Positions 35,235-47,185 of a DNA stretch of 64,000 nt are shown piece by piece. Every line of letters starts with the position of its first letter. Position 1 is the stretch's first letter. The position numbers and the translations under genes are program-made. This DNA comes from Sinotaia quadrata (taxonomy: Eukaryota; Mollusca; Gastropoda; Architaenioglossa; Viviparidae), in the NCBI GenBank assembly GCA_028829895.1, contig CM054178.1, forward strand, positions 104,505,558 to 104,569,557, written 5' to 3'. The notes under the pieces are model-generated. The model saw only the letters and a program-made list of their open reading frames with translations, ran no database searches and had not been told where the DNA came from.

Positions 35235-35906
35235 TAAGATTGGAAAGAAAGGATATTAACATATTACACTATAAGTGAAGATACAACACATACACACACT
35301 CAAACTAACACACATAATGCTAATGCATACTTTCCATGTGTATCTGTCTTCAACAGTGTATATTTAATGGGGTAGTCTATCACAATAGAATTAGTCCTGT
35401 AGCACAGCTTTATTCTGCAATATGCAGATTGAAGGCTGCATCTCTGTCTAGATCTATGGTAAATAATATACACTGCATAGATTAAAGTGGTTTAAAGTTA
35501 AATTGCTGGCATAAAAGTCTGAGGTGCATAAAATAAAAATGTAATAAAATAAAGAATGAGAAATAAAATACTTTTCATTGGTTTCCTTGAAAGAATAAAT
35601 CAAATTGTGAACAACTCTGATTTTTAAAAATATCAACAAAAAGGAAAATATTCATTTGAATGCAAAATCTAATTTAAAACTAATTTTAAAAAATATTTTG
35701 CTATTCATATTATTTAAAGACTACAAAATAAACATTCTTAAAAAGTTCTTTTTTAAAGTAAAACTGATTTTTTCCCATTTAATTTTCATAATGTCTTTTT
35801 TCAAATAAATAATATGTATAAAGATTTACACTTCTAAACTTCACCACAACATTTATAAAAAGTTATCTTTAAGACATTTTCTTAACAGTTATTTAGTATA
35901 CTTTCA

Positions 35907-35940
<34 letters not shown>

Positions 35941-36514
35941 ACGCGCGTGCAGGCGGGCGGGCTGTATGTGTTTGTGTGTGTGTTTCTATTAGTAAGTATT
36001 GGGGGTTGGGGATACATTTCCAGTACTAACTAAATGGATGTGTACAGGATAAATTTTGAGTTATACTGTTGTCTTCTTTGTGAAAATTGTAAATGCTGTG
36101 AATGCACATAAGAATTTTAAAATGCATTTATTTTTATCTTTATTTTGTGTGTGTAGCCTAATCTTAATATGTAGGCCTATTGTATATATCTGTATTTCGG
36201 GAAATAAAAATATAAAGGCCTAGAAAACTGTAACTTTTCTAACTAAACTGTTTTAATAGAGTTAAATCAACCTAAATAATGACACACAAGCATGTATTAA
36301 TGTTTATACATCAGACAAATAGTTTTTCGTCTGTTCTATGGAATCGTGCATGCATGAAGATTTGTGTTGATCCGAAAGAATGGAATTCAATAATCAACAT
36401 TACTTTTCCGGCGAAACAACAGTTGTTTTTGAATCACACCGATATAACTAATACACAAACACAATATAATAATAAAAATTAACTAAATATGCAAATCTAA
36501 CCTTAAAATACTAC
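35235..36514. other. probable TTLL7 5' intron
   Basis: AT-rich; (GT)n at 35910-35940 passing into GCGCACGCGCGTGC. Nothing coding. Confidence 0.45.
35908..35952. repeat. (GT)n with GC-rich alternating tail
   Basis: A GT run followed by GCGCACGCGCGTGCAGGCGG, an alternating purine/pyrimidine stretch. Confidence 0.9.
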
Positions 36515-36740
36515 CTTTAAAACGTGTAACCAGCAGGGGAGCATATAATATTCATTGCTGGTGAAGGATTGTCAACATTGAGTCGGGACGCTTACATATC
36601 GGCCATATTTGCTTGGTCACGTGACCCAAGCACCTGACAACCTTACGCTCGAGGACGCTTACATCTTAGCAACGTCAGTTTCTTTGATAGAGTCTCGCTT
36701 GACTGGAAATAGGTTCGAGAAAGTGCAGTCGTTTCTCAGA
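36515..36740 (-). promoter_or_regulatory. candidate TTLL7 promoter / first non-coding exon
   Basis: A CpG-bearing block in an AT-rich setting, upstream of the TTLL7 exons. On the minus strand a plausible donor AAAG|GTAGTA sits at 36514/36515. It contains GGTCACGTGACC (36615-36626), a duplicated GGACGCTTACAT (about 36586 and 36653) and TTAGCAACG, which resembles half of an RFX X-box. No TATA box is obvious. The assignment rests on position and composition. Confidence 0.45.
36615..36626. promoter_or_regulatory. 12-bp palindrome GGTCACGTGACC (E-box / CLEAR-like)
   Basis: A perfect palindrome containing GTCACGTGAC, the consensus bound by TFEB/MITF/USF-class bHLH-zip factors in animals. It lies in the presumed TTLL7 promoter block. 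Confidence 0.55.
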
Positions 36741-38890
36741 GTAAATAAACAGCTTTAAAAGGAGTGTCTCCCTGGGGAAATATAAACAAATATATGACGA
36801 ATTAGTCTCCGTCAACTCAGGTGTCTTTTTTTCTCCAAAAGGCCTCGAACTTGAGCCGTGTCTGTGTAGTCGAACAATAAAACTGGTTGCTGTATGGCTC
36901 CTTGCCTACACTTTGTTTTTCGTTTATTTATTTTTTAATCTAATAATGACTTTCCTCCACCCTGTTTTGATTAAAACTTTTACGTATCAATATTTATCAT
37001 CTCCATAAATGTACCTTGATCTTAATGAGCAACAATATAGCAGGCATATGTTCTGAACCGGCTACCAACTACTATATAAAAGTATTAATAAAATTCCACA
37101 GTAAAATATAACAGTAATTTCACTGGCGGGGGACGGTTGAGGGTGTGCGCCAAACTGGTGCGACCTTCTCACCCATGTCCGCTAGCCTTCCCACCTTCCA
37201 CCTCGAACACAAGTGTAACGCTGTGGGTCCCACTTGGGCACTCCAGATCAGATATGGTCTGGTGACGAAAGTGGTGACCTTAAACTGCTATCGAAACACA
37301 CACACATACACACAAATGACAGTAAAGTTATTAATAAAAATAACAGTAAATGTATTAATAAATACAGCAAAAAAATAACAGTAAATGTATTAGTAAAAGC
37401 CACAGTAAAAAAACAAACAGTAAATGTATTAATAAAATAGGTTTCACAACATAATACCTTATGTCATTCTTATTACTGACAAAATACTACTACTAATTAT
37501 TATTATAAATAAAATAAGCCTGTTTTGCAGTGAGATAAGGTTGAATGCACACTAGATGCATCAAACACAAAAGGTATATTGCGTCTAGATAAAAAACGTT
37601 TTAGTTCCAAGTTATCGGAACATTGCTCCAAAACGTCATAGTTACACCACTGGCCCAAAGTCAGCTTTGATGCGAATTCACGTACACACAAGCCTATTCC
37701 TTATACAGCGGCAAGTAAAAAGTCTTTTGTCATTAAAAAATAATAGAATCACTCTTTACCTTCTATCTAATGCAAATCATCACCCTCAAGCTAAAACACT
37801 TACAGGCATGAAGTCTCTAACAGTTCAACAGTTCATGACTATGTCAACTTCGCGGATGGCAAATATAACTAAAAACAAACAACAACAAAACCCAACCAAC
37901 AACCTCAATCAACAACCTAGGTGTGTAATGGAAGAGATAGAAAAGGAGAACATATTATCTTTTGAAAAGGAATTTTATTATAAAGTGTCACTAATACATA
38001 ATTATTGTATCTGACCCGATAGGAATCTATACAGCTAGATCAAACAAAATTAATTACCGAAATATTGATTTGAAAATAACGAAAGAGTGGCGAGCCTAGA
38101 CCACTCTCCGTGATATAGCCTAATCAGCCTAGATATGAATGTTTGTATATCAGTATCAGTAATGTCACTGATCTCTGTAAGCAACAGTTATAGAGAGATC
38201 AAAGAATCATGTAAATGACAGTAAAGATAAAACAAGCGATAAGAAAGAATAAATTGCTGGTCTTATATTTTTAAAAGTTTTAATAATAAATTCAAACACC
38301 CCAGGTAAGTGGCGGCTACAGAATTTCTATATAGTAGATGGATGGAAGGAGGACGGGTGACCTAGGAGGGATTTGTTTTGAAGCTGCATGTGCACAGTGA
38401 TTACACTATTTATTTAGTTTTACTTGGGGAGGGGGCGGGGGTGGGGAGGGGTTGTTGAGGGAGATTAATGAAGATTATGGGGGCTATTTTGTCTGAAAAC
38501 AATTAAAGAGCTGTACCAGAAGGAACATTAAACACCATTAATCTATCCCTAAGCGAGCTATTTGATTTGAAAACAATTAAAAACGCTATACCAAGGATAT
38601 CAAACACCATTAGTATAACATAAGCGAGATATTTTGTTTAAAACAATTTTAAAAGCTGTACCAAAAGGGATATTAAATACTATTTGTCTAAAATTAAACG
38701 AACTATTTTGTTGGAAAGCAATTTGTTTTAAAACAACAACAAAAAACGGATAGGCAAAATTAAATATTACTAATGCAACATCATGTTAACTATTTGTCTT
38801 GAAACAAAAGCGATGTACAAAGAGATATTAATCACCTCTAGTCGAACAATAAATGAGCTATTTTGTCTAAAAGCAATTTTAAATGATGTA
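36741..38890. other. intergenic, start of the gap between TTLL7 and the elongase
   Basis: No gene recognised. Includes GC-rich repeat copy A (37125-37270), a short ACAGTAAATGTATTAATAAA tandem (37318-37438), a G-rich tract (38430-38455), and degenerate ~90-bp repeats near 38480-38880 (GCTATTTTGT-AAACAATTAAA-GCTGTACCA-GGATATTAAACACCA). Confidence 0.5.
37125..37270 (+). repeat. GC-rich repeat family, copy A (partial)
   Basis: GGGGACGGTTGAGGGTGTGC+GCCAAACTGGTGCGACCTTC matches copies B (45712-45905, inverted) and C (48486-48672). Beyond about 100 bp the similarity decays to scattered matches (GCTGTGGGTCCC for GCTGTGGGGATCCC). Confidence 0.75.
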
Positions 38891-39700
38891 CACAAGAATA
38901 TTAAATATCACTAGTCCAACACACACAAGAATATTAAATATCACTAGTCAACACATGCAAGAATATTAAATATCACTATTCCAACACACACAAGAATATT
39001 AAAAACATTAAGTCCAACATACATGAGGATATTAAACAACACTTCAAACATTCACAAGGATATTAAACACACCATTAGACCAACATACTCAAAGATATTA
39101 AACACCACTAGTCCAACTGTACAAGGATATTAAACGTCACTAGTCCAACTACACAAGGATATTAAACACAACACTAGTCCAACTACACAAGGACAATAAA
39201 CATACTACTAGTCCAACTGCACAAAGATATTAAACCTATCACTAGTCCAACGACACAAGGATATTAAAAACACCACTAGTCCAACTACACAAGGATATTA
39301 GACACACCTCTTGTGCAACATACTCAAGGATATTAAATACCAGTAGTCCAACTACACAAGGATATTAAACACCACTAGTCCAACTACACAAGGACATTAA
39401 ACGCACCACTAGTCCAACATACTTAAGGATATTAAACATTAGTCCAACTACACAAGGATATTAAAAACACCATTAGTCCAACATATTCAAGGATATTAAA
39501 CACTAGTCAAACTACACAAGAATATTAAACACCCCTAGTCCAACTACAAAAGGATATTAAACACCACTAGTCTAACATACACAAGGATATTAAACACCAC
39601 TAGTCCAACTACAAAAGGATATTAAACACCACTAGTCCAACTACAAAAGGATATTAAACACCACTAGTCTAACATACACAAGGACATTAAACACCATTAG
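38890..39700. repeat. ~32-bp minisatellite (AAGGATATTAAACACCACTA)
   Basis: About 25 units of AAGGATATTAAACACCACTA+GTCCAACTACAC, with unit-length variation. The array grades into longer diverged units at its left side. Confidence 0.93.
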
Positions 39701-40004
39701 ACCCACAGTGCGCAACAGTTCGCGCAGTTTACCTAAGACCGCCATTAATTTCATCTGCGAGGACTACACAAAAGTGAAGCAAGTTTTTGTACCTCCATCA
39801 CTAGAACACACTAGTAAAAGTGAAGTTACATTACATGTACTGCATTTCTTTCGCGAAACAACTGAAAAGGTCTCTGTTGCGTAGTTTACATCAGCTAAAA
39901 TGATCTGTTTAAGACATGGGGCTCTATGATTTAATAAATAAATAAATAAAAAATATACCAATCATGTAACGTCTTAGGATTTGTTCAATACAATAGGATA
40001 ATTT

Positions 40005-40470
40005 CGGCATAATGTAAAATTAAGAATCTTAGACATTCGGCATAATGTAGAATTCAGAATCTTAGACATTAGGCATAATGTAGAATTAAGAATCTTAGAC
40101 ATTAGGCATAATGTAGAACTTAGAACCCTAGACATTCGGCATAATGTAAAATTTAGAATCCTAGACATTCGGCATAATGTACAATTAAGAATCTTAGACA
40201 TTAGGCATAATGTAGAACTTAGAACCCTAGACATTCGGCATAATGTAAAATTTAGAATCCTAGACATTCGGTATAATGTAGAATTAAGAATCTTAGACAT
40301 TAGGCATAATGTAGAACTTAGAACCCTAGACATTCGGCATAATGTAGAATTTAGAATCTTAGACATTCGGCATAATGTAGAATTTAGAATCTTAGACATT
40401 CGGAGATGTGGAATTTAGAATTCTAGACATTCGGCATAATGTGGAATTTAAAATCCTAGACATTAGAATA
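40005..40470. repeat. 33-bp minisatellite (GACATTCGGCATAATGTAGA)
   Basis: About 14 units of GACATTCGGCATAATGTAGA+ATTTAGAATCTTA. The unit is 11 codons, so the minus strand stays open for 141 codons (MSKILNSTLCR repeats). There is no sign that it is a gene. Confidence 0.95.
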
Positions 40471-40591
40471 TTACGCAGACCGTCGGTATATGTTGTCTTT
40501 GTAAGTCATCACCTTCATTGAATCTGTGTACATGCCGGTAATTTACGATCTCGTCTGCAATAGCCTGTGGATTAGACAATCCGTGGGACGG

Positions 40592-40617
40592 GATCACGGA
40601 TATAGAAAGCCGTGATC
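40592..40617. repeat. 8-bp-arm hairpin GATCACGG / CCGTGATC
   Basis: Perfect arms separated by 10 nt (ATATAGAAAG), followed by a TGACGTCA palindrome (40651-40658) and a TATAAAAG (near 40749). Together these look promoter-like, but no transcript model starts here. Confidence 0.5.
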
Positions 40618-40979
40618 GGATCAAATCATGTCGCCATTTTTCTTATAGAATGACGTCATTAGAGCTCAAAATGCACCTGTACCACCACTATGATAGTTAC
40701 TCAGTGGTTTTTACAGGTATAACAATCCGCAGACGAGTTATACAGTGTATAAAAGACGAAGTTCATTGAAGTTATTTATAACAGTTTGATTGATTAAAAG
40801 TAGAGCTCAGTCTCGACCGCAGACATACAAATATAAATAAATGATAAAAATATTGAAAAACAAATTACTATTCGATGTACACACACAAAATAATAATAAT
40901 AATAAAAATAAATATATGTCTGATTAAAACAAAATATGGACTCATTATGAAATAAAATCTGGAGTCATTTATCGTAGTA

Positions 40980-40982
40980 TCG

Positions 40983-41016
<34 letters not shown>

Positions 41017-41020
41017 GCAT
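40980..41020. repeat. (TTA)n trinucleotide repeat
   Basis: About 11 TTA/ATT units. Confidence 0.92.
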
Positions 41021-41683
41021 GAATCAGCACGCTTATCCGTGTTACACTAACCCCGAAATATCACTTGTCACTTAACGTTATGAACGCAACTTTTGTCAGA
41101 ACCATTTTATTTTTGCCTTTATGTCAGTAACAAATAATTGCTCTCTTTGCAAAAATACTTAATACAAATTTAAGGGGAAAAAACTGCGATGTGTAACTTT
41201 GATTAGTTCATATATAAATATATTTATGTGATGATCTATTCATTAATTAATAACTTATTTATATTCAGTGCATATATTTACCCTGATGAATCGTCATCGG
41301 ACACTCTCCTAGTAAATTTCTAGTAAGTCTGTTTTATTATTCTGTTGACTCTTTTATAAGGCACTTTCCTAGTAGGAAAAGTTTCAGTAATTGTCTATTA
41401 TTAGAAATATGAGTAGAGATTAAAAAATCCAACTGCATGTGTAAGAGAGCGAATTAGCTTTGACTCTTTCAATGAGGTAGATCTATAAAACCAGAAGTCG
41501 AATTATGCTTTCACTAGGTCTACAGATAAGGTCAAAACCAGTGGGTTTCTGTACTAGGTCCATAGAAAACGTCAAAACCAGTTTACTCGATATATGTTTT
41601 CACTAGATCTTAAAGACATAGATAAGGTCAAAACCAGGTTGATGAGAAATTTTGCGAGGAACTTGCGTATTCACCTGATTCCA

Positions 41684-41684
<1 letters not shown>

Positions 41685-41727
<43 letters not shown>
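41685..41727. repeat. (AGT)n trinucleotide repeat
   Basis: About 14 AGT units, followed by an interrupted copy. Confidence 0.95.
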
Positions 41728-41960
41728 TAATGGTAATATTAGTAGTAGAAGCTTGCTGATGTTCAACTATAAAATCTAGCACAAAAATTCAAGGAATAAA
41801 ATGTTTAAGACACTTTACTGATATAACAAATATAAGACATAGATGTGATACAAAGGAGCACAACAAAACCACCCCACGAATATATAAAGAACATTACGAA
41901 TACTAATGTTAAATTATATAGCACACCATACAAGACAAAAAGTCAAAGAAAATTTACATT

Positions 41961-41961
41961 G

Positions 41962-41990
<29 letters not shown>
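41961..41990. repeat. (GAAA)n tetranucleotide repeat
   Basis: About seven GAAA units. Confidence 0.93.
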
Positions 41991-41992
<2 letters not shown>

Positions 41993-42049
41993 TTATATTT
42001 GTTTTATGTTTTCTCGGTGTGTGAGAGATCGGAGAGTGTATGTATAGAT

Positions 42050-42220
42050 GTACAACAGTGTGTTTGGTATGGTGTATGGTGTGTATGTGCATATAATGTG
42101 TTTGGTGGTGGTGTATGGTGTGTTATTTATGTGTGTTTGATGTGGTGTGCTGTGTGTATGGTGTGTGTGTGTTTAGTGTGGTGTACGTGGTGTTTGGTGT
42201 GGTGTATGTGTGTGTATGCA
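42050..42220. repeat. degenerate GTGTATGGTGTGTTTGGTGTGG-type repeat
   Basis: TG-rich with recurring TGTTTGGTRTGGTGTATG. It explains the Cys/Val/Trp-rich open frame of 139 codons, which is not a gene. Confidence 0.85.
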
Positions 42221-42477
42221 TTGCGAAACAGCACTTTTGTCAGTGAAGAAAGTACCTTAGACTTGGCCAGCAAACCAAATTCCTTGTACATTTATCGGCA
42301 ATGCCATGTCGTTAATGGCTCCTGACAACTTACACGCTTCGATAATTTGCTCTGGATGCGATCGAAGTGATAATTTAGCAATTTTCTTTTATTATTTTAG
42401 CATTAAAGCATATAAACCAATTGATATGTTTTATTGATCATTTGACAGCGGTACTCACCGTCAGCTTGAGATAGGTG

Positions 42478-42560
42478 GACGTTGGGAGAAGGGGTAGAGC
42501 ACTTTAAGGACCTCTCGCTCAAGACACGTGAGTTCGATTCCCGGCATCAATTCTTAACAT
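42478..42560 (+). mobile_element. tRNA-derived SINE head (A and B box)
   Basis: TGGGAGAAGGGGTAGAGCAC resembles a pol III A box region (compare TGGCTCAGTGGTAGAGCA of tRNAs). GAGTTCGATTCCC, about 50 nt later, resembles the B box. The unrelated tail from 42560 to about 42900 may be the SINE body. No poly-A tail or target duplication was identified. Confidence 0.5.
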
Positions 42561-42899
42561 GTCCCCACAGTCATAGTAGGTTTATGTGTAATTTACGCCT
42601 TCCACGGGACTGTACAATCTGTCTAATCGAGCGTTTTCCGATTGAAATATGTAATTATCATGACTTAGTCCTGCAAATGCGGATAAGTGTACATTGTATT
42701 ATGTGGCACTTGCAGTGAAATGCCTACCTTAACACCTGATGCTGATTTTTATAGTGTAATAGGCCAGGAGACTGAAAGAAGGAGTACATTTTATTGTAGG
42801 TGTATTTCTCTGAGCAATTTTGCCCGATCGTCACCTAATGACCTACATGTCCCGATTTGTATCTGCCAGGAGATCTTGATTGTGTGCGACCTGTAGCAC

Positions 42900-43045
42900 A
42901 CAGGACCCGATATTTATCGACCCATCCGATGTATTAACTAGGTGCTAAGCCCAACTCTTCTTGGAGCGCGGAACGATTTCACAAGCACTAAGTTCGTCAC
43001 CTGACAGGGGATCGAACCTGAATCCCTGAAACAAGCCAGGTTAAA
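42900..43045 (-). mobile_element. possible second, inverted tRNA-like SINE fragment
   Basis: On the minus strand CAGGTTCGATCCCCTGTCAG contains a B-box-like GGTTCGATCC. A matching A box is not clear. Confidence 0.3.
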
Positions 43046-43851
43046 TTTGTTCTACATTTATACTATTGCGTGTCTCTCTGGTCTCTGGTAACAAGTTCTA
43101 TGGGTCGTCTACACTAACAAGATCCACCAAACTCAAATTAGACTCGAACCCAACTTAAGCGGTTCACACGAAAATATACCGGTACAACGCATCGACACGA
43201 CTTTGAATAAATGATGTTATTAGATGAGTAGACAACTCTGGTATTGTTGTTGTTAATGTGGGGAACGCTTCCGGCTTCCGCCGCTTTCACGTGCATCACT
43301 CTGGTATTGATTAAGAGATGCTCTCTCATATAATAACAAGTTGTAGATGATGTTGTCACTCGGAGTTGAAATAAAAACAAAATCACGTAATATGGGTCAG
43401 AGAATTAAGATAAATACACCATATGCCGTTGTGCAGGTTATTATCTTACTTTCTATAATATAATGAAATATTTCCATTTTAATGCTTGGAGATAAAAAAT
43501 TTAGTCGCGCAAGAGTTCAAAAGCTCGTGAGTTTTGAATAGACAATGTTGCTAACAGGTGAAGAGAGATGTTTACAGAACGAATGTAATGATTAACATTT
43601 TTTAAATGATTGTATTTGATTCCTATTGGTTCTTCCTTCTATCGAATTATTTAATTTCCAGACGATCTTATGTCTTTCACACCAACAGTCCACAATGCTC
43701 CGACATCTACAAAGTGGTTTCTTGGAGTTCAAAGTGCACTCAATCTCCCAGTTTGGAAAGTTCACAGGCCATTTCAGGCGCGGCATAGAGGCAAGCGATA
43801 CATCATAAAAAAAAACTAAGGCTATAAAACAAATAGGATCCTCAGAGTGAA

Positions 43852-43854
<3 letters not shown>

Positions 43855-43887
<33 letters not shown>
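43855..43887. repeat. (CA)n microsatellite
   Basis: About 15 CA units. Confidence 0.95.
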
Positions 43888-43888
<1 letters not shown>

Positions 43889-45345
43889 CATCTTTATTTA
43901 TTATTAAGAACGGATAGTAGTGGTGGTGGTGGTGGGAGGACAGGACATATTGAAGTAGGTTTTATTTTTAATTCTTCTTTTCCTTTCTTCCCATTTATAA
44001 TTTTGTTTTATTTTTTAAATTCGTGTTGAAGGGTTTCTTCTTTGTTCTTCTTCTTTTTTTTTTTTTACTACTGTTGTTTATTCAACTTTTTTTTAAAAAG
44101 CAATCAAACAGTTAAAATAGTGCTAACAATTTTTTTAAAATCAGAGAATTCACTATTGTTAACTGGCAAGCAGAAAAATCCGAAAGCAAATTAGTTAAAA
44201 CATTTTTTTTTCTTTTAAAACCCCTTAATAAATACTGAAAATTGAATAACAGTGTCTTAAATAAGCAATTCAAGCATATAATTTAGTTTCTCTCTGTACC
44301 GCCGATCGTGAACGATATCGATTAGTACACGGGGTACTCCTGTCTTAGGTTCAATCGAAGTCTTCAGTGGAGTCGTTAGTGCAACGCCTGGCCCCAAACT
44401 AGTGCAGTAATTTTTATGACCTTGACTGAGCTAGGTGTTCAGTGCATGAAAGGAGCAGCCTTGTCAAATCAGTTCCTAGTCCCGAATTGGGTGAAAGCAA
44501 ACAAGAGAACTCGACTGTCAGATAAATAAGTAGGTTATCTCATGCACCTACGTGGTCCGAGATGAATGTTTCCACAGTCCACATATCGCGTCATTCGGCA
44601 GTAGTGTCCATATCCTCATGTTTGATAATATCAGAACGTGACAGATAACAGAATCGAGATTTGTACGTGCTGCAGTTTCGGCTGCACTTATATTTTAGTA
44701 GATGGCGCTATCAGTTTACCGACTGAATCAGCTCTTACTCTGTGCACTCAAGTACAGCTCTTTCACGGATTGTTCATTTGTTGTAAATATAATTCCGTCT
44801 CGATGAAATCAGCAGCAAAAGCAGCGGTTAATAAATAACGCGTGCTTCTTAATTAATCATTATTTTTTATTTGGTATTGTGTTTACTAATGACAGTATGA
44901 ATATAAAAGTGCTGAAAACTATCTCGTTCATGCACTCCCCCTCCCAACCGCTCTTCGTTCGCAAAACATATTCCAGTTTCACCTTTAATACAACCAGGAT
45001 ACAATATACGCTGGATCATTGACTGAGTACTGATTTTAAGCATTGGTGATATTGCGTCATAAAGTAAAAAAAAATTAAAAAAATTGACATGTTTACAGAT
45101 ATTTTGTGAAATTTGTCTTGCCTGAAACATGACTAATTAATTCACATTATTAAATCATTTTGTTATGCACGAATGCTGTGTTGTTAAATTGTAAGCGGAA
45201 GGGCGAATTAAGAAATTAACAATTTGCAGCCACGTCGACAGAGACGAGCAGCAGAAACGTTCCTCTAAGCCTCTAGTGAGTCTAGTCTAAGGCTTTTGGT
45301 GCACCCTTCCTCCCACCCCCACCTCCAAAACCAACAAACAGCACG
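43888..45345. other. intergenic, nothing recognised
   Basis: Includes a (GGT)n run (43918-43935), T-rich tracts, and a GGTTCAATCGA (44348) that faintly resembles a B box. Confidence 0.45.
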
Positions 45346-45512
45346 CAGTGCCGTCTTAACGCATGGGCACTCTGGGCAGTTGCCCGGAGGCCCCTGCTAA
45401 TCTATGTAGGTCGTGACTTGCTGTCAATTACTTTTCCTGTGAGTGGTTGTGTAGGTAGGGGCTCAGTGCACTGCTTTCTCCGTGGACCTTTAATGCTGTT
45501 AAGACGGCCCTG
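45346..45512. mobile_element. hAT-type MITE, 167 bp
   Basis: The left end CAGTGCCGTCTTAACGCATG and the right end, reverse-complemented, CAGGGCCGTCTTAACAGCAT form inverted repeats. Flanking octamers ACAGCACG and GTAGCACG match at six of eight positions, as expected for an old hAT 8-bp target duplication. Confidence 0.82.
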
Positions 45513-45666
45513 GTAGCACGAAAGTGCTATAGGAAACAATTTACACCTGTGATATAATTATTTACTGGGCTGCATAAGTCAAAGAGGTCGATCGAAGTAA
45601 AAAAATAATTGGATGACTAGTGAGGCAAGGACGTTCCTTCGCGTCCTTGGCAGATGTAAAACTTAT

Positions 45667-45710
<44 letters not shown>
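45667..45710. repeat. (GT)n microsatellite
   Basis: About 21 GT units, directly adjoining the GC-rich repeat copy B. Confidence 0.95.
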
Positions 45711-45711
<1 letters not shown>

Positions 45712-45905
45712 CGCTCACACTCACCCCGGAAGCCGCAATAGACCTTTCATCATTACGACGTTATCGGTCTTGGTCTGCGTCTGGGGGATCCCCACAGCCT
45801 CGCGGTGCGACTGAGGTGGAGGGCAGGAGGGCTGGCGGAAGGGGGTGAAGCAGGTTGCACCAGTTTGGCGCACACCCTCAACCGCCCTCCGTCGGGGGGG
45901 TGAGG
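45712..45905 (-). repeat. GC-rich repeat family, copy B
   Basis: The reverse complement reads GACGGAGGGCGGTTGAGGGT+GTGCGCCAAACTGGTGCAAC … GAGGCTGTGGGGATCCCCCA … GGGGTGAGTGTGAGCGAAA, matching copy C over its full ~190 bp. It is much more GC-rich than its surroundings. Confidence 0.85.
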
Positions 45906-47100
45906 GGGGTCGAAAACCACTGAGCTCTATATATAGCTCAGCGGCCGGAGAACACGCGGATCTTGGATAAAGGTCAATTCAAACACTACCGCAACAACCT
46001 TCTTTGAAACGTTAACCCTGTATTTACAAGATTTTTCTATTATCGATCCTGGCAAGTTTTTTGATGCTACAGTATTATGGGTAGTGCTTTGGTGTGATTG
46101 TTCTTGAGCAGTAAGCCTAGAATCATCAGAACCAGTTGGAAACTGATTACAACACATTTCTGCTGCCAAATAGCTTTAATCGGTTGAAGTTGAATAAATG
46201 AGCCAATCTCTCCTTATATTTTCCCCATTTCCCGAGTCCCAGCAGAACAATTCCTTGTTTGCACACATTTTCTTGTCATCATTTTTTCTACAATACGTGA
46301 AAACAGTCAAAATTACCAATGTTATGGTGTAAGAGCAGCATATTAGAATATTAAATCTGGAGTGCCTTTTGTTCCAGATAACAAGCCTACTAGTAAACTC
46401 AGCACCTAATCTTACCCTGAGAGTCTCAGCATATTTTGTTCCCCCTACCCTCTACCTCTTCACCCAGTTTCCTCACTATGTGGGAGTGGGAGATTCTACT
46501 ACACAGGCATTGTTTATCGGTATCATGCATGGTGATAATTCCATTTAACTTTTCACATCCTCGGTGAATTTAAGATATCTTGGTCTTTACCAGTGCTTCT
46601 TTCTTTTTCTCTCTTGTTTCTCCCATGTTAGAACACAAAAGAGGATATATCAGAACTTAAAAGACAGGAAGTTAGGATGAAAAACAGCTAGGTCAAAATA
46701 TGAATATAAAATAGAGTTTTTTTCTAAACCAGTCAACATTGTATTTGTATGTCATATATTATAAGAGACAATCAATTTTCAATAAAATGGATTATATTCA
46801 TTGCACGCGAAGTTCTGCTTATGTGCATTTTCCTATGGAAGGGGTCCATAGCTTTCACCCGTTTTTCCAGGGGTTCGTGACTCAGGAAAGCTTAATGACC
46901 ACCGGTCTACAAGAATCTTAATCCGGCCTTGGTCAGATGAGCTACGAATAGGCCCTGTAAATTTATAATGATTTTCTGAGTTCAGTGCAAGAGCTAAATT
47001 GTTGTAGCTGTTAATATGTAGTTGAAAGATTAGTTGTCTTAGTATTAGTATGTTTACGCACTTCCCAAAAGCCAATAGCAAGCCAGAAATCATGTTCAAG
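45906..47100. other. intergenic, nothing recognised
   Basis: No coding or repeat structure recognised. Confidence 0.4.
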
Positions 47101-47108
47101 TTGAAGCC

Positions 47109-47109
<1 letters not shown>

Positions 47110-47181
<72 letters not shown>
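47110..47181. repeat. (CA)n microsatellite, ~35 units
   Basis: The longest CA run in the window. Confidence 0.97.

Positions 47182-47185
<4 letters not shown>

Noticed and set aside
41906..42325. 139-codon plus-strand frame rich in Cys/Val/Trp
   Set aside because: Explained by the TG-rich degenerate repeat.
44340..44420. B-box-like GGTTCAATCGA
   Set aside because: No A box at the right distance and no tRNA-like fold; not called as a tRNA or SINE.
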